Source of the DNA: Macrophomina tecta
Taxonomy: Eukaryota; Ascomycota; Dothideomycetes; Botryosphaeriales; Botryosphaeriaceae
Reading direction: 5' to 3'
Assembly: GCA_024180945.1 (NCBI GenBank)
Contig: JAKSGN010000002.1
Location: forward strand, 1,426,001-1,490,000
Length of the DNA: 64,000 nt
Shown here: positions 56,476 to 64,000 of the stretch, in pieces
Position numbering within the stretch: position 1 is the first letter of the stretch
How the letters are laid out: the number at the start of each line of letters is the position of its first letter
The notes under the pieces: model-generated
What the model was told of the DNA's origin: nothing
What the model saw: only the letters and a program-made list of their open reading frames with translations
Databases searched by the model: none
Program-made: the position numbers and the translations under genes

Positions 56476-57580
56476 GTACTCCGGTAGTCCCTTTTCCTTT
56501 GAAGACCTGATATTAGTCCAGAAATCCAGGTAGTGGTAAATGATCCTATCGGGGCAGCGAGGCCCTCTGATCCTACTCGCAAACTTTCACGTCTTCGATG
56601 ACAATCGCGGTTCAACATTTACAATTTGGCTCCTTTTACAGAGTGGCATTTATCGGTCTCTTGACTCCAGGTAAAGTTCTGGCCTCGCTGTCCCTCGAAC
56701 TGAGTCCCCCTCCCCCCAAACCTTTTTTTTTTTTTTCTCCCGCACTGCCAATCTCAGTGCCTGACCACATTGACTCCTGTAAACAGCAGTAGAAGCATAC
56801 GATCCGATGCTGTTATCGCCACAGCACGATCGAACCCAATCCTGCTTGTGCGATTCGCAGTCGGAAGATAGAAATATTGCGACGATACGGCTAACGAGCA
56901 CAAAGAGGCTCATGCCCTTCCTCATACGACTTCGCCTCCCTTTCTCCTGTGCAACAGAAGACCAGGATATCACAACCTTTCATGTGGTCAGTCGTATCAG
57001 CGGAAGTGGACTTGGTCTTATCACCTCGTCTTGGCAAATATGATTCCTTAACCGAATCACCTTTTTCTTTGGTTTAACATTCGGACCCGGACACTCTTCA
57101 CCTGGATCACCAGTATCTCTTTGGAAACTCCTTGTGGCGCTTGATGATGCCATGGAAATTCTGGAAGCCTCATTGGATGGACTTTTTCTCTGATTTCCCT
57201 CCAGTTTCTAGCAATGCGCAGTCTCCTACAAGTTGAAGCCATACTCATGCGTATTCCAGGGCCAAGGCCCACAAGGAAAACTACACAGACTCCCTTGCCT
57301 GTTTCCAGTTCTGATGATAGCGAAGGCTTTCTGTTCCATTTACAATTTTTCTTCCAGCTATTGACAATCAGCATATCTGCTCAGGAAGCAAACCCAACGA
57401 AAGCGAAATACACAGCATTAAAATTGACACTACCTTATTTTATCATTCATAGATATTTCGCGTTAATATATACAAGCATGTGGGAGGAAACATACTCACC
57501 ACAAGACCACCTACAAGCCTCCAAATTAGCACAAATCCCCTCCATCTACTCACACCCTCCACCCTCGCTCAACCGCGGTC
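56476..57580. other. convergent spacer, possibly with a last exon of the gene before it
   Basis: A TTTTACAG acceptor at 56640-56641 followed by an open stretch (VAFIGLLTP) could be a further exon of the gene at 55597. A T run lies near 56721-56735. Otherwise nothing was recognised. Confidence 0.4.
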
Positions 57581-58948
57581 CTACCATTTCCAAAATACCG
57601 GCGCTATCAAATCTCCTCCCTCCCGGTCCGATCCCCCTTCTTCATACCATACCTTTAATCCATCCCCCAACGCCGCAACAGTAGCTTCCCGCACACGGTG
57701 ATCACTAACAACTGCTGGCACTTTCCTAGTTCCCTCAATCAAACCTGACACCACGGCTTGAGGATCAGGGATTGGTAGTGGAATGTAGGATGTAGGTGCG
57801 TGGTGAGTCCAGGTGCCGACTGCGGGCAATGGAGCGGCGGGGGCGATGGATGGGCGGCGGTCAGAGAGGTTGTGTAGGGCGTGACGGAGGGTGTTGTCGG
57901 TGTTGGGGGGCACGGTAGGGTATGGGTTCGTGGACGGAGGAGTGTGGGCGGGGAAAATAGCGTGGGTAGAGGTGCTGGGTGATTGGTTGTTGGACGTGGA
58001 TGGTTGCTGCCATCTAAGATGGTGGCGAAGAGGGCGGAGCGAAGAGATGATTGTGGAACTCAGGCGTGATAATTTTGTGAAACAGTGGTGGAGAAGATGT
58101 GCTGGAGGTTTCCTCGCAGGACGAGCTGGTGGCAAACCCGGAGTCGAGAAAAGTGGTCGAGGTATTAGAGATGGCGACGATGGTAAGACAGTACTCATGA
58201 TTTCTGTTTTACCGCTTGCTGATGCCAGACCAGTATCAATGCGTTCGCGGACACTGGAAGTGCGTATGTCTGCCGCTGCCATTGAGCCCACCCGTCTCAA
58301 AGCTGGCCGCGGACTTCGCACTATGCTGGAAATTGAGGGGCCACATTCGCTCAAACATACTTCACTCGCACGGCGCTTCTGACAGCTTATCTCAAGATCA
58401 TCCCTCATCGCTGACTCCGACCCGGCCGCACTCTTAGGGCCATCACCACACGAGCCACGACTTACCTGACTGCTGGCTCCGGGAGATCTGTTCCCAGGAG
58501 CCCTGCCCCCATGACCACCCCCGCGCCTCTTTGTCTCTCTCTGCTCCCTGCTTGCATCCGACGAAGAAGTCAACGGCGACCCATTCACAACCACCAAGCG
58601 TCCCGTTCCTCCCCCTTCATACGCTGGCGCCCCAACCCAATACACCCTCTCTCCCTCCGCGGTCCTCAACGTCCACCACCACCCTCCCTGCGGATACTTC
58701 TCTGGCTCGACTGCCTCCGTCAGCTCGCTCTCAGAGCTCCCTTTCTTAGCGGCCTCCCCAGTCCTGCCCCCCCCCCCAAAATGCTCCAAGCGTCCTCTCA
58801 CCTCGCAAACCCCGAACCCGGGCCGATGTCGGTAGCCTCGACGCAGTCGCGCGAGTGCTCGACGCCAGTACGACACTGCTGCCGCTCCAGGAGATGCGCG
58901 CGCGCCAGCTCCTCCCGGCGACGAAGCTGCCACCTCTTCATCCGGCAC
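57581..58948 (-). CDS. unassigned Ser/Pro-rich protein
   Basis: A single open frame of 455 codons that I do not recognise. An N-terminal third has some order: YWRRALARLRRGYRHRPGFGVCEVRG, then KYPQGGWWWTLRTAEGERVYWVGAP, which reads like a small folded module. The middle is Ser/Arg-rich, with repeated SSDAS/RS-type stretches. The last part is Pro/Thr/His-rich and ends with TYIPLPIPDPQAVVSGLIEGTRKVP and GDGLKVWYEEGG. No membrane helix or signal peptide is seen. A nine-C run at about 58770 falls inside the frame as poly-Gly. The length of the uninterrupted frame and the coherent end support a gene, but GC-rich DNA can keep such frames open by chance. The start could be downstream. Confidence 0.5.
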   Translation of the reverse strand: MPDEEVAASSPGGAGARASPGAAAVSYWRRALARLRRGYRHRPGFGVCEVRGRLEHFGGGGRTGEAAKKGSSESELTEAVEPEKYPQGGWWWTLRTAEGERVYWVGAPAYEGGGTGRLVVVNGSPLTSSSDASREQRETKRRGGGHGGRAPGNRSPGASSQVSRGSCGDGPKSAAGSESAMRDDLEISCQKRRASEVCLSECGPSISSIVRSPRPALRRVGSMAAADIRTSSVRERIDTGLASASGKTEIMSTVLPSSPSLIPRPLFSTPGLPPARPARKPPAHLLHHCFTKLSRLSSTIISSLRPLRHHLRWQQPSTSNNQSPSTSTHAIFPAHTPPSTNPYPTVPPNTDNTLRHALHNLSDRRPSIAPAAPLPAVGTWTHHAPTSYIPLPIPDPQAVVSGLIEGTRKVPAVVSDHRVREATVAALGDGLKVWYEEGGSDREGGDLIAPVFWKW

Positions 58949-60010
58949 CGCGCCGTCCGGGCGGCGGAACTGCGCGCGTTGCCGCCTCCGGTGCGAGGAG
59001 AGCGGGAAGGTTGGAGAATGGCGGAAGAACGAGGGGCCGGGTTCGGAAAGCAGCAGCTGCGCGGGGCGGAGCGGCAGCGCGGGTGTTGATATGCTAGGGG
59101 GAGAGAGGGAACGGCAGCAGCAGCAGAGGAATCATCGATTTCGCCAGCGCTTGACGGTGGTTGGTTGAAGGGTGCGTTTGGGGCGAGGGTGGCGGGCCAT
59201 TGAGGGACTTTATAGCGCAGCCCCGGTTTGCGGTTGAGGGGGCGGGAGATATGGGGTGCGTGTGTTGTGGGATGATAGGGATGAACTGGCGGTTCCGCCT
59301 GGTGGGGAATGGAACTGTGTTTTGCAGGGATGATTGTGCGTATATTATAGCGGCTTGGGTGGTAGCTGCTGAGATGCTTTCGAAGCGTTCGTTACGAGGT
59401 GTTTCGTGCCGAGTCGTGTTTGTTTCGCACTGTTTGGGGGACAAAGGGAGGCAAAACAATCAGACTGATTTTGGGGAGTAGACATGAGTAGTCTACGACT
59501 GTTAACAGATCAAAAATGCGTGAGACGCTGAGTCTCTTGAAGAGGCAGAGAAGGATGGGCAAACCCTTGCTGATTCCTATTATGTTGTTCATTCATGCGT
59601 GCTTGAGGATCGGGTGAGGACAGCGAATTTGACGGCACTAGGTCGAACGATATTGACTGTTTACTTTGACGCGGATGCGTACATAATGCTATATCTCCGG
59701 ATCCCTGACTCTTGCTGAGTTGCGAAAACTGGACGAAGAGGTACTGGCAGCCTTTGGCTGGTTGGAAAGCCCGGCAAAGATCTCCTCCTGACGCGCGGAA
59801 TGATAATGCGTCTGGATTATGTGCAGAACAGGACATACACCGGAAGGATTGAATCAAAAAGCTGGACGTAAGGGTCTAATGGTATTGATAAGATTTGCAC
59901 ATCTAGATGACTGCTTCAGTTCCTCACGTGCATACCTGGCATGGCCCTGCATACACATCGCTCAGAAGCCCAATAATTCTGCGCATCAGGAGGAAAAGAA
60001 GAACACAAAC
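58949..60010. other. intergenic, no gene seen
   Basis: Upstream of the unassigned minus-strand gene at 57581-58948. Short frames only. Nothing was recognised. Confidence 0.45.
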
Positions 60011-60550
60011 TCAGCGATCCCCGAAACAAAAAGGAGAGAAAAATAAGGCTCCTGAGAACGATAGCATGGCTTTTCTCACAAGGACAATTTGCATAGCATC
60101 TTCTTGGGTCGGACGCTTCAAGGTTTGTATCATATCAATTGCACGACAATCCTCACGGAGGTAAAGAGAGGCGCCACCAGGCCAAAGGGGTACAACATCA
60201 TATGCCGCTTCAGTAGTCTCGAGTTTGATACTAGACATCGACTTTCTCTCCTGCTCCGGCACGGCTCCGACAGGAGTAGTGTCCAACCAAGGGCCAACCC
60301 AGGGGTAAACCCAGACCCAGCCTTGACGAAGCTCTTCAAAGGAGACTGGCCGACAGTCGAAGTACATCGGTTGGTGTTCAGAGTCTTGTGGTGGGAGGAC
60401 CACGTTGAGTAGGCCCCTTTCTCCGTTGGAAAGGATGTAGTGGGTTTCCGTGGAATGCTGCTTGGAATCTTGGCGGTAGAGGAAGATCTCATACGCCGGT
60501 CCATCGGCTGCAAAGGCAGCGCGAAATGGAGTTGGGTTGCCTCGAAAAGC
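60011..60550 (-). other. possible coding region, incomplete
   Basis: The minus strand is open for 180 codons, from after a TGA at 60551 down to a stop at 60011, and reads as ordinary protein: YEIFLYRQDSK, HYILSNGERGLLNVVLP, QPMYFDCRPVSFEELRQG, WVWVYPWVGPWLDTTPVG, AAYDVVPLWPGGASLYLRED. The first ATG (60403) falls inside this sequence, so the true 5' part must lie upstream across an intron or a frame break. A candidate upstream piece at 60560-60838 (-) is in another frame. I recognise no domain. It could be a real gene with an unresolved first intron or a decaying one. Confidence 0.33.
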
Positions 60551-61897
60551 TCATCCCATTCATCGTTCGACCATGTCCCGCCTCCTCAGTATACAGCTTC
60601 GACTATCGAAGCTCAAGCCGGCGGCCGGACTAATGAAGTGGATGACGAGATGGATTGGCCCAGGAAGGACCCGGGCCTGTACCTGCCATATGGTGTCTCT
60701 GCGCTCTGTGAGAGGCACGTGATTCTGTGTGAGCATCCATTTAGTACAGGCAAATGTCGCCATGTAGATGAGGTAGATGTTTTCTTCGCCAGGCCCGAGG
60801 CTGAATAGAGGCATGGTTGTGAGGATCTGGGAAGTCATTCCAATTCAGGAATGGCGCTTTGTGAGAAGGCGAAAACAGCGAGCAACAGCGATATGCCTTG
60901 AAAAGAATCAAGGCGGAGAGCGCGTCGAGTATAAATGAAAGTGAGATGAGGCACTGTCCAAAATCCAAGATACGTGGTGCAAAATCAGAATGAAAGTGTG
61001 GGTTTCTGTTTGTTGAAAGTGCTATTATAATGCCCGGCGTTTTGAGAGCAAGCCGCAGTATTCCTTAAACATACTGCTCGGAAAGGCAAGTGGACAGTGG
61101 CATGTCACGATATTACCAAGGCTCCAGGGTTTGGAAAACCGATGGCATTCACTTCCGAGGGAACACTTGAATACCGAGTACGCGAAGGGAACAGCCGCAT
61201 CGATGCAACTTACTAGATTTTTGGTAACCCTACGGACAGCTCCAAGTCCTCGCAGCGAGGGAATCTGCACCAAGTCGAAGTCTCGCGGGTGGTGCTTTCA
61301 CGTTCCCAAGAAGCGCTTGTCGAGCGAGGAGGTGAACTTGATGCGCAGACTGCATGTCAGTGGTACTCGGGAAGCCTAAGACTGTGTGGTCAAAGTGCCG
61401 GTCCCTGCAAGTAGATGGTGCCAGAGAAGCAGATAAAGGGGGCGAGTGCGATGCGTGGCGGTGGCGTGAGCTAGAGATGAGACTGGCGCAACCAGGCATT
61501 GTGTGTGTGAAGTGAGACAGTCTTCGGTGCCAAGGTGCAGGAGGATGGTGATTTGGCGGGTGATCAGCGATACGACGCGGGTGTCAAGATGGCGGAGGCG
61601 GAGTGGAGCAGCAGACGCGTGGTGGCCTTGCCGTGGACGCGCCTCGACACGACACGACGAGAAAGGGAAAGCCCGGGCCTGCCGGTCGGCTCGCGTGCGC
61701 CGTGCTCCGGGTTTGGGCTAGCGCACTTGGGCTTTCTTCATCTTGCTTCTTGTCGCGACACCACCCAGCGCCAACCTCTCCCAACCTCAATCTGCGCTCG
61801 ACCTTGCGCGAGCTCCCCCGTCCCCGTCGCCCCGCGCCTCGCCAAAGCACCACAGGCGCTCCGTCTTCCACCAGGTCGCGACTGACCCGGACTCGCA
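60551..61897. other. intergenic, includes the promoter of the KH-domain gene
   Basis: The first 300 bases may hold the 5' part of the minus-strand candidate at 60011-60550. The remainder is the leader and promoter of the KH gene; pyrimidine-rich sequence near 61730-61800 is typical of fungal 5' leaders. No other gene was seen. Confidence 0.45.
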
Positions 61898-63830
61898 ATG
61901 GCTGCTCAGCCCGACATCTCGCAGATTCTGGCCGCCTTGGGTACGATGCGCCTGGATAGCCAACCTCCCGCTCAATTTTCGCCCGCTGACAGGTTCTTGC
62001 GTTGTAGCTGCGACCCAACGGCCCGCCAGTACCCCCTCGCAAAACCCCCATCAGCCGCCGCCGCAACAGCACGCTCCGCAACCGCCCCAGAGTCTTCCTC
62101 CAGGGTACCCAGGTGCCTACGTCACCCCGACGCCGCCCGCTAGCATGCCTCCCTATGGCCTTCCCCAGCCTACCAACTCCGGCAGCGTCGATTTGAGTGC
62201 CATAAAGCCCGTCAGCACCGGCTCCGTCAGCATCGCCGACGCTCTCGCCAAAGCGCGTAATATCGCTGCCGAGAAGGGCCTGCAACCTTACGATGGTATG
62301 TTGAAGCGCAGATACGTCTTGCCAGAGTTGTCTCCCGCGCTCGCGCACTGACATGTTTCCGGTATCATTAGCACCTCGCGAGGATCCTAGGCTAGCCGGT
62401 CGTCCCTACCGCCGCTCGCGATCCCGGTCACGCTCTCCTTCGCGTCGCGACAACTTCCGCGACAACTACAACCCCTACCGTGACGAGAGGCGTGGAGATC
62501 AGCGTTATGGGCGCGATAGGTCTCGCTCACCCCCGAGTCGCGGTCGCGAAACCTTCTCGCCTCAACGTGCCTACGCTGGCCGTGATCGGTCACCTCCGGA
62601 CAGCGAAACCATCACCATCGAGTCCTCGCTTGTCGGTCTTGTTATCGGGCGCCAAGGTGAGAATCTCCGCCGCATCGAGCAAGACACCGGAACTAGGATT
62701 CAGTTTGTCACCGGCCCCGAGGCCGGCGGACCCCAGCGTCAGTGCCGCATTACTGGTCCTGTGCGCGCGCGCATGGATGCCAAGAGGGAGATCTACCGCA
62801 TTATCGATGAGAACGGAGGTCAGGGTTCGAGAGATGGTAGCCAGAGAGGCGCTTCTGCCACTGCAGCTGCGGCGAGCAGGCAGCAGAGAGGCAACCAGCC
62901 CGTTCTTCGTGACGGCGAGAACAGTGTTCAAATCATGGTGCCCGATAGAACCGTTGGCTTGATCATCGGCCGACAGGGTGAGACAATCCGCGATCTTCAG
63001 GAGCGCAGTGGATGCCACGTGAATATTGTTGGCGAGAACAAGAGTGTCAACGGCCTGCGCCCGGTCAACCTCATCGGCAGTAGAGAGGCTGCCGCTCGTG
63101 CCAAGGAGCTCATCATGGAAATTGTGGAAAGCGATACCCGTCCGTCAGGACCTCCTGCTAAGGACCACAACCGTGGTGCCACATTCGACCCGTCGGGTCC
63201 TGGTAAGATTAACGATACTATTGTCGTGCCGTCTGAAGCCGTTGGCATGATCATTGGCAAAGGTGAGTCGATGGTGAATGTGTGTACTCTTTCGAACACG
63301 TCTGACCGACCGGTGCAGGTGGTGAGACTATCAAGGAGATGCAAAACTCAACTGGATGCAAAATCAATGTATCGCAAGCGTCTGGCGCTGATATTGAACG
63401 TGAGATCGGCCTTGTCGGCACCCGCCAGGCGATCGAAGACGCTAAGCGGGCCATCTGGGACAAGGTGGATACCGTGGTACGTGTATGTGACCCGCCCCGT
63501 CCGAATGGCCCATTTTCTGACTGGTTGCAGCGTGAGAAGAACGGTGGAGCAGGAGGCAGTCGAGGAGGCCGTGGCCGTGACAACGATCCATATAATGAGC
63601 GCTACTCACAACCACAGCAACAGCAGAGCTTTACGCAGCAGCAGCCGGCAGGCATGCCACAGCAGCAAGCTGCCGCGCCTGGAGGCGATGCTGCTGCTGC
63701 GGGTGGAGCTGACCCGTATGCCATGTATGGCGGATACCAGAACTACATGGCCATGTGGTACGCGGCGCTTGCTCAACAACAGCAGGGCCAGCCGGGACAG
63801 ACGCCGGGACAACAGCCTCCTGGAGCATAG
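61898..63830 (+). CDS. three-KH-domain RNA-binding protein (FUBP/KSRP-like)
   Basis: Single-stranded RNA/DNA-binding protein, probably nuclear and involved in splicing or mRNA fate. Five exons, 61898-61940, 62008-62295, 62372-63262, 63319-63476 and 63531-63830, total 1680 nt and give 559 aa. The head is Pro/Gln-rich and includes SVSIADALAKARNIAAEKG. Residues about 115-185 form an RS/RD-rich stretch (YRRSRSRSRSPSRRD, RYGRDRSRSPP). KH1 follows with SLVGLVIGRQGENLRRIE, KH2 with RTVGLIIGRQGETIRDLQ and KH3 with EAVGMIIGKGGETIKEMQ; each has an intact G-x-x-G loop. KH3 is split by an intron inside that loop. The tail has a GGSRGGRGRD RGG-type patch and Gln runs, ending PGQQPPGA. The arrangement matches fungal relatives of human FUBP proteins. 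The gene looks complete; bases past 63830 are its 3' region. Confidence 0.9.
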
Positions 63831-64000
63831 ACGATCAGCGTGACGTCGTGAAGGCCGTGACACCGATGCTTCCCAGAGCGATGATGCGATGCGCCTTGGC
63901 CCCCGTTTGCATGCATGCTTGACGATGGCTGATGCTCTCTGCTGCTTACTCATGGCTTGCTCGCTGGACCCATTACTTTCCGACAGCCGTTGCTCTATCT

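Overview
The window looks like nuclear DNA of a filamentous ascomycete (Pezizomycotina; I lean to Dothideomycetes but cannot prove it). Genes are split by short 45-115 base GT-AG introns with CTAAC/CTGAC-like branch sites, spacers run 0.3-3.5 kb, and the gene set is typically fungal: HbrB, GON7, PRM1, a PTH11-type rhodopsin-fold receptor, a Vtc5-like SPX protein and a DUF1752 regulator. I see no tRNA, rRNA, CRISPR array or intact transposon. Exon joins were worked out by hand from frame, splice consensus and family motifs; for most multi-exon genes the exon lengths sum to a multiple of three.

Left part (1-12.5 kb): a secreted GMC oxidoreductase (+), an aldo/keto reductase (+) with an apparent one-base frame break, a microsomal-type epoxide hydrolase (-), a calcineurin-like metallophosphoesterase (+) and an unassigned conserved-looking protein (-). 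The first three form a small oxidoreductase/detoxification neighbourhood.

Middle (12.5-36 kb): GON7 of the KEOPS complex (-) diverges from an HbrB/Bit61-type TORC2 subunit (+). Then come a Vtc5-like SPX protein (-), the U3 snoRNP protein MPP10 (+), a J-domain reading frame broken by three in-frame stops (-), a DHA1-type MFS transporter (+), a DUF1752 protein with an AT-hook-like motif but no visible GATA finger (+), and a small secreted six-cysteine protein (-).

Right part (37-64 kb): a PTH11-type receptor (-), the HOPS subunit Vps39/Vam6 (+), an SPX low-affinity phosphate transporter of the Pho87/Pho90 type (-), the cell-fusion protein PRM1 (-), two unassigned proteins (one +, one -), a weak coding candidate (-), and a three-KH-domain RNA-binding protein (+).

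The genes do not form one pathway. The clearest shared theme is phosphate and the vacuole: Vtc5-like SPX protein, Pho90-like SPX permease and HOPS Vps39 within 29 kb. I found no wholly new system. The best leads are the broken J-domain gene, the aldo/keto reductase frame break, the six-cysteine secreted protein and the finger-less DUF1752/AT-hook protein.
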